60,000 bases of DNA, from NCBI RefSeq assembly GCF_964355755.1, contig NC_092676.1:15360288-15420287 (forward strand), read 5' to 3'. The position numbers and the translations under genes were made by a program. Shown in pieces: positions 49,601 through 55,102 of this stretch (position 1 is the stretch's first letter; each line of letters starts with the position of its first letter). Below the pieces are notes generated by a model. The model was not told the DNA's origin, made no database searches, and was given only the letters and a program-made list of their open reading frames with translations. Source of the DNA: Antedon mediterranea. Taxonomy: Eukaryota > Echinodermata > Crinoidea > Comatulida > Antedonidae.

Positions 49601-50462
49601 TAACCAAAGAAGGGACCAAAGGCAAAAAATTAAGTAAAGTGAGTAAAGATTTTTTTAAAATACAGATAAAAGTTAATCACTTTTATAAATATCTAAGTAA
49701 TCTTATTATTATATTTTTTGGATAATTTTAATTCGGTGAACTCTTCATTAAAAATCTCCCAACTTGTAATTAAAAACCTCTAATACTATCTGAATTCAGG
49801 CTTACAGAACATTTGATCTAGTTTTATCTACTTCCACAATAATGTATCTTCAGATGTGGCTGTAATAAAATAATAGCTAAACTTTTTGATATATTTTTAA
49901 AAACATTAGTAATAACAAATTGATTTCTTTTTAATTTTGTACAGTCAATGGAAAATTTTGCATGGAATATTCGCATTCTAAAAGGTCAAGCTGATACAAT
50001 GTCTAGATCAAAGAAGGAATGTCAAGATTGGATGAAACAGGTATTCACACCCTGTAATGTGTACTGTACTGACGCTAGAAACCACTTATCATATCTAATA
50101 AATTGCTTTACAAAAAATAATTTAACTGTAATTTAAAGATACAGTTTCCCCCTGAATGCCATTTTAATGTCATAAAAACTGCGAAATGGTCTAGTCAAGG
50201 TCTTTTTTTATTAATCTTTATTGTTCATGTTTTGGGGGACAATACATATTTATGGTAACCATCCACTTTATGATTTTTGTTTAAAATAATTTATTTTTCA
50301 TGTATAAAGTTTTCTTTATCTTGCTTAGCCATTGCACTGCATTTTTTTTTTGTTATATATTTCCTAAATAAATAAATATTTGATTGGTATGTTATTTTAC
50401 CATTGTAGATAACAGAAGCATCAACTACTTTGGGAATTTTGAAAGAAGCAGCAGTTTTATGA
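7582..50462 (+). CDS. Phospholipase C-like (PLC-L / PRIP family) gene, whole span
   Basis: Coding exons: 7582-7651 (tentative), 12686-12835, 15824-16033, 21552-21591, 24636-24765, 28939-29057, 29204-29267, 33525-33618, 35072-35189, 35800-35885, 36164-36284, 36727-36812, 37887-37969, 38423-38515, 40291-40390, 40926-41105, 42296-42403, 42880-43004, 46478-46562, 46697-46843, 47152-47249, 47526-47627, 48283-48537, 48828-48917, 49582-49638, 49945-50040, 50409-50462. The sum is 2961 nt, 986 residues, with phase kept at every junction. Domain order is PH, EF-hand region, X, acidic linker, Y, C2, C-terminal helical extension. The extension and the linker motif [11 protein letters not shown] match vertebrate PLCL1/PLCL2 and not other PLC classes. 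Vertebrate family members bind inositol phosphates, GABA-A receptor-associated protein and phosphatases and lack PLC activity. Here the PLC active site is complete, so hydrolysis of PIP2 at membranes is possible. Residue numbers in this annotation start at the Met at 7582. Confidence 0.95.
7852..7975 (-). pseudogene. LINE reverse-transcriptase ORF remnant (C-terminal tail)
   Basis: The minus strand reads [20 protein letters not shown] after a [12 protein letters not shown] stretch. The pattern R-AEDR--WR--V--S is typical of the end of non-LTR retrotransposon ORF2 proteins. Only this tail survives, inside the first PLC-L intron. Confidence 0.6.
8394..9390. mobile_element. MITE-like element, about 1 kb, GTTCAGACC family
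   Basis: The left end GTTCAGACCTATGGCGTTAG continues as ACCGTTTTAGC. The right end is its reverse complement (GCTAAAACGGT then CTAACGCTATGGGTCTAAAC), about 36 bp of imperfect inverted repeat. No ORF inside. Inner GTCTGAAC motifs at 8447 and 9304 suggest a rearranged or nested copy. Confidence 0.8.
9378..9422. repeat. Perfect 22-bp palindrome with 1-nt centre
   Basis: Arms 9378-9399 and 9401-9422 are perfect reverse complements around G9400. The right TIR of the preceding element is mirrored, as if two element ends were fused head to head. Confidence 0.9.
9423..12685. other. PLC-L intron 1, AT-rich remainder
   Basis: No coding sequence. A degraded end of MITE family 1 may be present near 11744-11785 (TTTTTGGGAACAATATATAT and GACATTGCATCTTTA). 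Confidence 0.5.
12686..12835 (+). CDS. PLC-L exon: PH domain, first half (residues 24-73)
   Basis: The acceptor TTTACAG and the donor AA/GTAGGT are both good. The exon encodes [16 protein letters not shown], then [13 protein letters not shown], the start of the PH fold with its aromatic strand. In PLC enzymes this domain anchors the protein to phosphoinositides. The exon begins in phase 2 and ends with one base of an Ile codon. Confidence 0.93.
13688..15107. mobile_element. Inverted-repeat element with AATCGATT motifs, host of a nested MITE
   Basis: The left end AGGGCCTGTTTCTGCTG and the right end CAGCAGAAACAGACCCT are inverted repeats. AATCGATTATT recurs at both ends and beside the insertion. 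A MITE family 1 copy (13827-14371) interrupts it. A degraded relative lies near 21132-21402. Confidence 0.75.
13827..14371. mobile_element. MITE family 1, copy 2 (nested)
   Basis: It begins TGATGTATTGTCCCTTGAAA and ends AAGGGACAATACATCTTTAA. The interior is colinear with 1805-2356 with scattered substitutions. It sits inside the older 13688-15107 element. Confidence 0.85.
15824..16033 (+). CDS. PLC-L exon: PH domain, second half (residues 74-143)
   Basis: It follows TTTAATAG and ends at CGGA/GTAAGT. It contains [14 protein letters not shown], a PLC-L hallmark of the PH domain, then [17 protein letters not shown] and the C-terminal PH helix with its conserved Trp (ANIWITGL). Length and motif order match vertebrate PLC-L. 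Confidence 0.95.
16584..16841 (-). pseudogene. Cys-rich zinc-binding ORF, likely retroelement fragment
   Basis: An 85-codon frame starts [20 protein letters not shown] and continues [20 protein letters not shown]. The pattern CxxC ... H-x2-CxxC ... CxxC suggests a zinc-binding module such as the start of DIRS-type retroelement ORF1. The local GC content is higher than the surroundings. A 50-bp piece of its 3' end recurs at 17198-17249. I do not recognise a host gene. Confidence 0.4.
16993..17013. repeat. Short hairpin
   Basis: GCCTCGT, a six-base loop, and ACGAGGC form a 7-bp stem inside the GC-richer island with the Cys-rich ORF. Confidence 0.5.
17198..17440. repeat. Dispersed repeat fragment
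   Basis: 17198-17249 nearly repeats 16596-16647 (GTGACTTGTCTTCGTGACAG and GTACGAAAAG). 17377-17440 matches 22939-23001 (ACTTATAGACTACCAACACC). These are pieces of one interspersed repeat family, with boundaries unclear. Confidence 0.6.
17460..21551. other. PLC-L intron, mostly featureless
   Basis: No coding sequence. Two exact 33-bp tandem copies at 19328-19393 (TATTATCATCCTTCCTTATA) and a degraded AGGGCTTGTTTCTGC repeat near 21132-21402 are the only structures seen. Confidence 0.5.
21552..21591 (+). CDS. PLC-L 40-nt micro-exon before the U12-type intron (residues 144-156)
   Basis: The acceptor is TTTTTCAG. The exon encodes [13 protein letters not shown] plus the first two bases of an Arg codon. 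It is the linker between PH and EF-hand regions. No GT donor fits the frame. The exon ends at CG/ATATCCTT, a U12-type AT donor, and joins A/TGG at 24636 to read RWLQTVFDD. Confidence 0.85.
21712..22534. mobile_element. 823-bp element with TACCGTATATTTCGG ends
   Basis: Ends are AGTACCGTATATTTCGGTGT with ATAAGACGCAC and the inverse TTATACACCGAAATATACGG then TACT. Inner copies of GTATAAGACGCACC occur near 21786 and 22459. A TA target duplication is compatible with both ends. It lies inside the U12-type intron. Confidence 0.8.
22535..24635. other. Rest of the U12-type intron
   Basis: A repeat fragment at 22939-23001 and a C-rich run near 22820-22840 are visible. Otherwise AT-rich with no coding sequence. 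Confidence 0.5.
24636..24765 (+). CDS. PLC-L exon: first EF-hand region (residues 157-200)
   Basis: It encodes [20 protein letters not shown] through MRVKQKFK and ends at AAG/GTATAT. The Trp-Leu start and EF-like helix-loop-helix match PLC-L. The loop lacks regular Asp/Asn calcium ligands, so calcium binding is unlikely. Confidence 0.93.
24766..26331. other. PLC-L intron with possible LINE 3' tail
   Basis: A TTTTA microsatellite (about 24938-24973) followed by GGCAATGTGGCCAAGGATTA resembles an inverted retroposon tail. No coding sequence. Confidence 0.35.
26332..26372. repeat. Perfect 20-bp palindrome at the head of a minisatellite
   Basis: Arms 26332-26351 and 26353-26372 are exact reverse complements around T26352. 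The right arm (CTATATTATGTGTTTATATA) is the start of the first minisatellite unit. Confidence 0.95.
26353..27190. repeat. 60/62-bp minisatellite, about 14 copies
   Basis: TAGGGCCTAC occurs at 26381, 26443, 26503, 26565, 26627, 26689, 26749, 26811 and on to 27055, with TAGGACCTAC at 27117. Spacing is 60 or 62 bp, depending on TATATC or TATATATC. The last unit is truncated. Confidence 0.97.
27191..27919. other. PLC-L intron between two minisatellites
   Basis: No coding sequence or clear element. Remnants with TATTTGTATACTATTATCAT near 27602 resemble the family found at 31989. Confidence 0.4.
27920..28840. repeat. 61-bp minisatellite made of two related ~30-bp halves, about 15 copies
   Basis: Each unit has one half with GAACGGCCTAATGAATAGTG and one with GAACGACCTGCTGAATAGTA. 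The halves are similar (GAACG-CCT--TGAATAGT), so the array is a dimeric higher-order repeat. GGCC starts at 27987, 28048 and every 61 bp after. Confidence 0.95.
28939..29057 (+). CDS. PLC-L exon: EF-hand region (residues 201-239)
   Basis: It lies between TTTTAG and CG/GTGAGT. The C-terminal part [13 protein letters not shown] is the PLC motif that precedes the third EF-like helix. The preceding part, [12 protein letters not shown], is an EF helix. Confidence 0.95.
29204..29267 (+). CDS. PLC-L exon: EF-hand region (residues 240-261)
   Basis: This 64-nt exon reads [20 protein letters not shown], the typical PLC sequence (DLLLFLE-EQG) between EF helices. Acceptor TTTTCAG, donor GGG/GTAGGT. Confidence 0.95.
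29318..32343. mobile_element. 3-kb element with long terminal inverted repeats
   Basis: The left end CATTTGATTGGTTAATTACG, CATCACATGT and the reverse complement of 32160-32343 align over about 180 bp, including GAGAAT and GTTGTTGTGCATGC. The homology resumes further in (29985-30160 against 31985-32130, inverted), so the arms were about 360 bp with an insertion of about 480 bp in the left arm. No transposase frame is visible. Confidence 0.75.
31327..31453. mobile_element. Degraded GTTCCCACTA-family MITE
   Basis: The right end ACGTCCTTGTGTTGCGTCTA then TAGTGGGAACCACGTTTTA matches the right end of 40471-40656. The left end (AAAGTTGGTTAGGATGCAAC) is diverged. It sits inside the 3-kb element. Confidence 0.6.
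32344..33524. other. PLC-L intron remainder
   Basis: AT-rich; nothing recognisable. Confidence 0.4.
33525..33618 (+). CDS. PLC-L exon: last EF-hand region (residues 262-292)
   Basis: It encodes [18 protein letters not shown] and [10 protein letters not shown], matching the PLC pattern I--YE-----GK--G-L-IDGF. Donor ACG/GTAAGA. The intron before it contains a 3-kb inverted-repeat element. Confidence 0.95.
34067..34157. repeat. 31-bp inverted repeat (hairpin)
   Basis: Left arm 34067-34097 begins TTTGGTAATGGCCAG and right arm 34127-34157 ends CTGGCCATTACCAAA, with one mismatch. An inner CAGGTG/CACCTG pair extends the stem. The loop is about 29 nt. It is the smallest inverted-repeat unit seen in the gene. 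Confidence 0.9.
34158..35071. other. PLC-L intron remainder
   Basis: Very AT-rich, no feature seen. Confidence 0.4.
35072..35189 (+). CDS. PLC-L exon: start of X domain with catalytic His330/Asn331
   Basis: It encodes [13 protein letters not shown], then [16 protein letters not shown]. The His and Asn of SHN equal His311 and Asn312 of PLC-delta1 (general acid/base and calcium ligand). The donor is AC/GTACGT at 35190, chosen because joining to 35800 gives the invariant HNTYLTEDQ. A second GT at 35221 would add residues and break the frame. Confidence 0.93.
35800..35885 (+). CDS. PLC-L exon: X domain with Glu360
   Basis: It encodes [20 protein letters not shown] and GCRWIE. The terminal Glu is at PLC-delta1 Glu341 (calcium ligand), exactly 30 residues after His330 as in the active enzyme. 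Acceptor TGTTTAG, donor GAAT/GTAAGT. Confidence 0.96.
36164..36284 (+). CDS. PLC-L exon: X domain with Asp362 and His375
   Basis: The exon continues [20 protein letters not shown]. Asp362 equals PLC-delta1 Asp343. His375 (codon 36205-36207) equals the second catalytic His356, 15 residues after Glu360 as in active PLC. From family knowledge, vertebrate PLCL1 and PLCL2 have lost this His. Confidence 0.96.
36385..36620. repeat. Relative of the 3-kb element, partial
   Basis: ATAACACCTAAATAGATTCC then TGTCATTTGATTGG resembles 29293-29330, and TATTTGTATACTATTTTCAT resembles inner parts. A third partial copy is near 38233-38270 (TTGCCATTTAATTGGTTG). Confidence 0.5.
36727..36812 (+). CDS. PLC-L exon: X domain with Glu409
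   Basis: It encodes [20 protein letters not shown] and QHMKNILQ. Glu409 (codon 36749-36751) is in the place of calcium ligand Glu390. Acceptor TTTTTAG, donor CAAG/GTAAAT. Confidence 0.96.
37171..37270. repeat. 19-bp inverted repeat flanking 62 nt
   Basis: CAGTAACGGTAAGCGGAAA (37171-37189) and TTTCCGCTTACCGTTACTG (37252-37270) are exact reverse complements. An upstream direct repeat ATTAGAATGTAATTTCACAG occurs twice, at about 37066 and 37151. Confidence 0.85.
37887..37969 (+). CDS. PLC-L exon: end of X domain with Lys457
   Basis: It encodes [20 protein letters not shown] and LKGKIIIK. Lys457 equals phosphate-binding Lys438 of PLC-delta1; the next exon supplies Lys459 (Lys440). Confidence 0.95.
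38423..38515 (+). CDS. PLC-L exon: acidic X-Y linker
   Basis: It starts GKKVSP and contains [15 protein letters not shown] followed by a basic tail. The EVTDEDEGA string is close to the vertebrate PLC-L linker and helps separate this gene from the delta and eta classes. The linker is short and acidic, the autoinhibitory segment in other PLCs. The AAGGGTAAG at the acceptor is donor-like but the frame supports an acceptor after TTCAAG. Confidence 0.88.
38591..38670 (-). mobile_element. LINE-like 3' tail
   Basis: On the minus strand, TTGTAAATGAACAAGATGTG, a TTGTTCAATAAATTTATC stretch and an (ATCTT)n end form the typical 3' end of a non-LTR retrotransposon. It is inserted antisense to PLC-L. Confidence 0.6.
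40291..40390 (+). CDS. PLC-L exon: start of Y domain (residues 489-521)
   Basis: It encodes [20 protein letters not shown], the PLC Y-domain opening (ELSDLV--CKSV-F--F). Acceptor TTAATTAG, donor ACC/GTAAGT. Confidence 0.95.
40471..40656. mobile_element. 186-bp MITE with TTAA at both ends
   Basis: It starts TTAAAGCTTGGTTCCCACTA and ends TAGTGGGAACCACGCTTAA. The inner AACGCAACGCAA and TTGCGTTGCGTT repeats extend the inverted repeat to about 50 bp. TTAA flanks suggest a piggyBac-type target duplication. It lies in the intron before the 40926 exon. Confidence 0.85.
40926..41105 (+). CDS. PLC-L exon: Y domain with Ser529, Arg556, Tyr558
   Basis: It encodes [19 protein letters not shown], then [18 protein letters not shown] and [18 protein letters not shown]. 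Ser529, Arg556 and Tyr558 sit where PLC-delta1 has the head-group ligands Ser522, Arg549 and Tyr551, with the same spacing of 27 and 2 residues. Acceptor TTGGCAG, donor GTCG/GTAAGT. Confidence 0.97.
41291..41687. mobile_element. 397-bp MITE, AAGGCCCATTTACACTAG ends
   Basis: AAGGCCCATTTACACTAG at the left and CTAGTGTAAATGGGCCTT at the right are perfect inverses. The inverted homology continues (ACGATAACTATCGACGATA / TTGTCGTCAATCGTTATTG). It also contains CCAATCAAAT/ATTTGATTGG inverted pairs. Confidence 0.88.
42296..42403 (+). CDS. PLC-L exon: end of Y domain (residues 582-617)
   Basis: It encodes [20 protein letters not shown] and [15 protein letters not shown], the near-invariant PLC Y-domain end (VA-N-QTPG--MDL--G-F--NG-CGYVLKP). 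Confidence 0.97.
42880..43004 (+). CDS. PLC-L exon: Y-C2 junction and first C2 strands (residues 618-659)
   Basis: It encodes [20 protein letters not shown] then [16 protein letters not shown]. The ISYF-AN-----PGVSP motif is specific to PLC-L/eta-type proteins, and HIK-ISGQ-FPKP begins the C2 beta-sandwich. Confidence 0.96.
43205..43412. mobile_element. 208-bp MITE related to the AAGGCCCATTTACAC family
   Basis: The ends TAAAGGCCAATTTGCACAGA and TGTGTGTAAATTGGTCTTA are imperfect inverses. It carries a 15-bp minisatellite inside. Confidence 0.65.
43273..43342. repeat. 15-bp minisatellite, about 4.5 copies
   Basis: The unit CCTGAGTGGAAACCG is repeated, with a T variant (TGTGTGG) in the last copies. 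It sits inside a small MITE. Confidence 0.9.
43431..44116. mobile_element. 686-bp element with TACCGTACTGACGCGG ends
   Basis: Left TACCGTACTGACGCGGATAT then AAGCCCA; right GGGCTTATACCCGCGTCAGT then ACGGTA. GGGTATAAGCCCACCC repeats inside both ends. It has the same plan as 21712-22534 and is compatible with TA target duplication. Confidence 0.85.
44117..46477. other. PLC-L intron remainder before the C2 exons
   Basis: A remnant at about 44990-45060 (CACACTCATAAACATTCATT) resembles the inner part of the 3-kb element. Nothing else recognised. Confidence 0.4.
46478..46562 (+). CDS. PLC-L exon: C2 domain (residues 660-687)
   Basis: It encodes [20 protein letters not shown] then TKTVPHN. DPYV and the RTKT-----NP pattern are C2 hallmarks, and GIP-DC-E-RTKTV is shared with vertebrate PLC-L. 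Confidence 0.96.
46697..46843 (+). CDS. PLC-L exon: C2 core (residues 688-736)
   Basis: It encodes [20 protein letters not shown] and [40 protein letters not shown] is essentially identical to the vertebrate PLC-L C2 domain. Acceptor CTTTAG, donor CCAG/GTAGGT. Confidence 0.97.
47152..47249 (+). CDS. PLC-L exon: end of C2 (residues 737-769)
   Basis: It encodes [20 protein letters not shown] then [12 protein letters not shown], the last C2 strands, leading into the PLC-L-specific KRGLS stretch in the next exon. Confidence 0.96.
47526..47627 (+). CDS. PLC-L exon: basic post-C2 segment (residues 770-803)
   Basis: It encodes [20 protein letters not shown] then [22 protein letters not shown]-type sequence followed by a KTVDE-FK motif is diagnostic of PLC-L rather than other PLCs. 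Confidence 0.95.
47985..48121 (+). repeat. Possible tRNA-derived SINE
   Basis: GACCTGATGGTCAGAGTGTT then a degenerate B-box-like TGTTGAATCTCC is followed by an (AAT)n tail at 48102-48121. The head is too diverged to fold as a tRNA by eye. A similar tRNA-like stretch is at about 46925-46990. Confidence 0.35.
48283..48537 (+). CDS. PLC-L exon: C-terminal extension (residues 804-888)
   Basis: The largest exon, 85 codons. It includes [20 protein letters not shown] and [10 protein letters not shown], matching the vertebrate PLC-L pattern LRENMQNA---FKELCGL--VANL-QC. The rest is helical and poorly conserved. Confidence 0.95.
48828..48917 (+). CDS. PLC-L exon: C-terminal helix (residues 889-918)
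   Basis: It encodes [20 protein letters not shown] and LQQTGLDFH. It aligns by pattern with the PLC-L helix ending in CQKAAMEFH. Acceptor CTTCTAG, donor CAT/GTAAGA. Confidence 0.92.
49582..49638 (+). CDS. PLC-L exon: short C-terminal exon (residues 919-937)
   Basis: Nineteen codons, [19 protein letters not shown], matching the vertebrate GTKEGLKERKLQK segment. Acceptor TCTTCAG, donor AAA/GTGAGT. Confidence 0.92.
49945..50040 (+). CDS. PLC-L exon: conserved FAWNI motif (residues 938-969)
   Basis: It encodes [20 protein letters not shown], nearly the same as the vertebrate ESF-WNITILKGQADLL motif, then a helix ending WMKQ. Acceptor TTGTACAG. Confidence 0.95.
50409..50462 (+). CDS. PLC-L terminal coding exon
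   Basis: It encodes [17 protein letters not shown] and a TGA stop at 50460-50462. The tail is shorter than the vertebrate one, which runs on for some 40 residues after the same helix. Confidence 0.88.
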   Translation: MTEASTTLGILKEAAVL

Positions 50463-50567
50463 TAACCTGACATCGAACAGCAAAGACCAGTGTCAATGGA
50501 AACCAAATATCCAACAATGGACACCATGCACATATGCCTTTGAAGAAAAGTTGGTTTCAAATAATTA

Positions 50568-50573
50568 AATAAA
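50568..50573 (+). terminator. Candidate PLC-L polyadenylation signal
   Basis: AATAAA lies about 105 nt after the PLC-L stop codon. Another AATAAA is at 52268-52273, so a longer 3' UTR is possible. Cleavage sites cannot be seen without transcripts. Confidence 0.4.
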
Positions 50574-51040
50574 GATAAAAATGAAATAGAAATGATTTAC
50601 CCCCGTCTATAAGGTTGATCTTGCTTAAAAGTAAAGAAAATTCATTCATTTGCATGAAAACTGGACACCATAAATAGGAAATTATTATACAAATAAGAAA
50701 TGGTTACGAGTTGAATGGGGTGAATATTTATATCATTGACTATTCTATTAAAAAATGGGGAGACGTAATTGATAAGCCGCTTCCATCGTCAATCGATTTT
50801 TGCAGGATAAGCCATTTGAAAAGGAACAGAGCAACTATAGACGGAGCACACTACATATTGGTTTTTCCATCATTCAGTATTCAAAAAGTGTATTAGTACC
50901 TTTACTGAAGAAATCGAAGAAAATAACATCACACAAAATCAACCAATCAAATGCCAAGGATACACCTATGTGTGTCAGAACCACACGTTTATGATGACAA
51001 TGCATTCAATGAGAATCTTAAACAGATTTCATAAACACAT
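50574..51040. other. PLC-L downstream flank
   Basis: No coding sequence; may be part of a longer 3' UTR. Confidence 0.4.
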
Positions 51041-51394
51041 TTAGGGTATGTTCAGATCTATGGAGTTATGCTTTCATATCGCAAGCAATGTCATATTATA
51101 ATTAGCGTCGCAACAGAAAAGTGTTCGGATTTGTCTAACGCTTTCGTTTCAAACTGAAGTGTCACTAATTTGGGCAAACATCTGGTATGCAGGGGTAAAT
51201 ATGATTGCTTAGAGGTCAAAATCGTTGATGCATGACTTTCGTATCGTAAGCGGTGTTCACTAATCTTGTAACTTGAGCTGTCGTAACGAACGAATGAGGT
51301 GGCTTCCACTAATCTTTTCCTGGTTCAGACCTATGGAGTTGTGCACCGCGTACAATACGAAAGCATAACATCCGTAGGTCTGAACAGGCCCTAA
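51041..51394. mobile_element. 354-bp MITE, GTTCAGACC family
   Basis: TTAGGGTATGTTCAGATCTA, TGGAGTTATGCTTTC at the left; GAAAGCATAACATCC, GTAGGTCTGAACAGGCCCTAA at the right. The terminal motif is shared with 8394-9390, but the interior differs. Confidence 0.85.
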
Positions 51395-52273
51395 GCCTTT
51401 CATGAACCTTCAACCTTGAATCATATACACTTGCACACTCATACTAATCATTTTAAACATGACAGCTAACTTCAAGCAAGCTTTTGGTCAAGTTGAGTGT
51501 GATAATGTCCACATGAACTACTATTATGTGGTAATGAATCGGACAAAAACACTGCCATTTATACTGTAACAATGAATGTAAAACAGAACATAAAACAACA
51601 AAGTTGTTTCACTTATAAAAATGAACCATTTCAAAAGGTTGCTATGATATTTCATATGGCCAAGTAGGACAGTATTATTTGTAATTTAAGAGATAAATAT
51701 ATCATGAATTTTAATTAGTATAATAGTGATTAAACCTTTATTATTGTGAAGTAACTACACAAATTGGTACCATATAGTAATATAAAAAAATATATTGCCT
51801 GATTTTTTAAACAATTATATAGCAATAGGGATTAAATAAAAATAGAACAATTTACAGTATAAATATTTTATGTCATTTCGGATGTAAACAGGGATTTAGA
51901 TGTAATAAAATAGTTCATATTTTTATATTTAAAAAATGTAAGTTGCTTTTGAATTGCTATAGATCCAAAGTAACAGTTCTTGATCTAAATATACACACCA
52001 TTTGTTGATCTATGAAATTCGCTAAAAAATCATTTCATGAGAGTTTTGTTCTACCAACAGCTAGAACTATACGTTCTGCAATGCTGAAATAATGCAATGG
52101 GTAAATTTACTTGACTGCTAGTAACTTTAACAAAAACTACAGTAGTTCTGTTAGTTAGTCTTTCAAGAGCAGGTCTATCTGCAGGCCTACATCATTAGTG
52201 TATTAAGTTCCATATTGATTTGGTAACAGTATGTATTTAAAACAATGTATTTTTACATTGATGACCGAATAAA

Positions 52274-52306
<33 letters not shown>

Positions 52307-54955
52307 CCAATTAGATGCACATTTTTAGGCATAGATTTTGATTAAATAGTTACAGTCAAACTTTTTCCCAATGGACAGTAGTAGTGAGATTTTGCAGTTT
52401 TTAAGAGCATTGGCAGTATTGTAATAGGTAAATACAAAATACAAAATAGGGTCTTAATTTCAAGGTTGTTGAACAACAGGGTGAACATTTGTTACAGTTG
52501 TATGGAACTAAAAAGAAAAACAGTGAAATTAAAATTTCTTCTTCAAAGGGTATCTTAATATTGCCAGTTACTCCATCTGGAGGACCATACCTGGAACAGT
52601 TGCTATGTGGTCTATAATAATCATCTTTGCAGTCCCATAAATCTGGGAATTATCAAACTCTGCAATTCTAGTTTCGATGAGAATAAGAAATAGCACAAGT
52701 GTATTTTCTTGATGATTAGGTTTATGTTATAGGAAACTACTGTATAATGTTTAGTCATGGTGCATTTAAATGTGTATTTTGTTATATTATACTGAAGTGA
52801 CAAAGCTCTGTGAATATTAGCTGTTAATTAACTGTTAGTGTTGTATCTAAGCTAACACTACAGTAGTTAATGTTACAGACCTATTGTACATAAGTACATG
52901 TGGTGGACAGTAGTTTTAGTAAACTCGGATCATGAATGCCCTTAAATATATACACTTGTGTTGGTGCTAATATGTGATATAGAGAAATTATTAACAATAG
53001 GGAGTAATACACCATAATGAATTTGGTATTAGTTTTTATAACTTCAAAGTAGACACTGTATCTATACATTTCAATTCTTCTGGTGCATAATATTTCAATC
53101 AGTGTAATATGGAAAGCTCATATCCAAGATTGTTTTTTTTTTCCACAAAAGAGACATTCCTCCCCCTCCCACCCTTGCTGACTAGATAAGATTGATAAGC
53201 TGTGCTGATGGTACATTATCTCTAATTCTAAAAGGCCACTGCATGAATTAAAAATGGGATCTGTTAAAACCGTGCAAACACCTTGGTTCTCTGACGGGGA
53301 TTTTGTAAAATTGTGGAAGAATATCCATTTATGGTTAATGGACACTGTTACAGAGGCAGGAAGAAAGGTGTATGTGGAGTGTAATGGTTACAGTTTTACC
53401 CTCATATGTACATGTAGTAAAGAATGGATCACATTATATTTGTTGTAATGTAAATACTAGTAGAAAATAGTGATAATTTCCAGAAAATTCTGGATTCATT
53501 CTTTTAAAACTATTTTTAGAAAATGCGGGTGTTGTAATTAACTACGTTTATACTGTGCAATTGAAAATCTTAAATTGTATAGGGTCAATATGTAATAATA
53601 AAATGTATTAATTTTTGTCCAGCTTGTAAATAATTATTCAGAGTTTAGACAACATAGTTATTTTGTAATTAGATTCCTGTTGTAAACTAGAATTTTTTAA
53701 TTCTGAACTGCAATGTGTGTATAAAGATATTTTAATATTGTTAATATTTCTTTATAAATATAGATATTGTTAGTATGAGTAAACAAATGCAATTTATTTA
53801 TTCTATTCATTTTTAATAATGTTTTTGTTTGGTGTCCTTAAACACTGTATTACCATTTTTATATATCACAGTATATTGTTGGTGCTTATGTCAAAGGTCA
53901 AGGATGTTATCCCACCTATAAATAACCAAGTTATATTATACTTTAAACATGTGCTATTGCTCCACATACAATTCCTTGTTATTCAATAGATATGATGAAT
54001 TTTTAAATTGGGTTATAATTTTCTACAAAACAAAAAACATTTTAGAAAGTTATTTACAGTAAATGTTTCAGTGCATATACAATAATTGTTTCTAAAATAA
54101 TTTATCCTAAATATTTTCTACTGGCAATGTGTGTGAAAGTGAATTTAGTATACAAGTTTTAACATGTTTTGTGAGTTATTACGGCTCTTGTTAAATTTAT
54201 TATTTTTTGCAGTATTTTTACGGCTGATTGACATGTTTTTATGCTATAGTTTTTAATAGAAGTTAAAAGATAGTTATAGTTAAAACTTGTTGGCTTTCTA
54301 TATAATATAAATGATTTATTTATCAATAGCTTTAGAAGCAATTATATATAAATTTTAAATTTCTTAAAATTAAATGTACTATAGATGTTTGTTTCAAAAG
54401 AGAATACACATGAGTGACCAATCCATAAATTGTATTTATAATTAAAAAAACAAAGGCTGTAGCAATAATCTGACTGCTGTCTTTTGTATGAATATTATGT
54501 ATACTCTATTTACATATTCCCATTTTCTTTTTCAAATGGACCTAGATGATTGTTGTTATTTTGGTGTTACACACTAAAGCTTAGTCTACTAAAATCCGTA
54601 GATTTGGGCAGTACAATGGGAGACAATCCCCTACTCTTCATGGCTACCACCCGTGGTACTGACTGTGATATATATGATAACGGAACTAGATAGTTGTACA
54701 AGGTTACTCTTCCAGTTGTCATACTCATTTTCAAACTAAAATGGGACTGCTTAAATTGTTGGTGTAATAAAAAATAACATAACAATGGGCCAGTGCAGGA
54801 ATTGGTTTAGGTCTTTTGGATATCCTGCTGACCAGAATTGATTGTTTTCTTATATTATAGTTATTTCAATTTCTGTTGTCAGAATAGTAATTACATTAAA
54901 ATGATGTGGTCTAAAAACGATATTTCCATAGGGATACTACTACTGTATTAAACTG
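51395..54955. other. Intergenic region between convergent genes
   Basis: No gene. An (ATT)n microsatellite at about 52273-52306 follows ACATTGATGACCGAATAAAT, like a retroposon tail. The rest is AT-rich. Confidence 0.4.
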
Positions 54956-55102
54956 TTAAGCTCTGTCCACACTATCAAACTAGTTGACATCATTTTAATG
55001 ATATGACATCATTTTAATGATATGACATCATTTCCATATATGGGCACATAATTTTTGTTGTCACATAAAGTTTGATAGTTTGATAGTGTAGACAGAGCTT
55101 AA
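54956..55102. mobile_element. 147-bp MITE with TTAA ends
   Basis: TTAAGCTCTGTCCACACTAT then CAAACT; inverse AGTTTGATAGTGTAGACAGA then GCTTAA. One mismatch in 26 bp. The centre has tandem TGACATCATTTTAATGATA units. TTAA at both ends suggests a piggyBac-type target. Confidence 0.88.
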
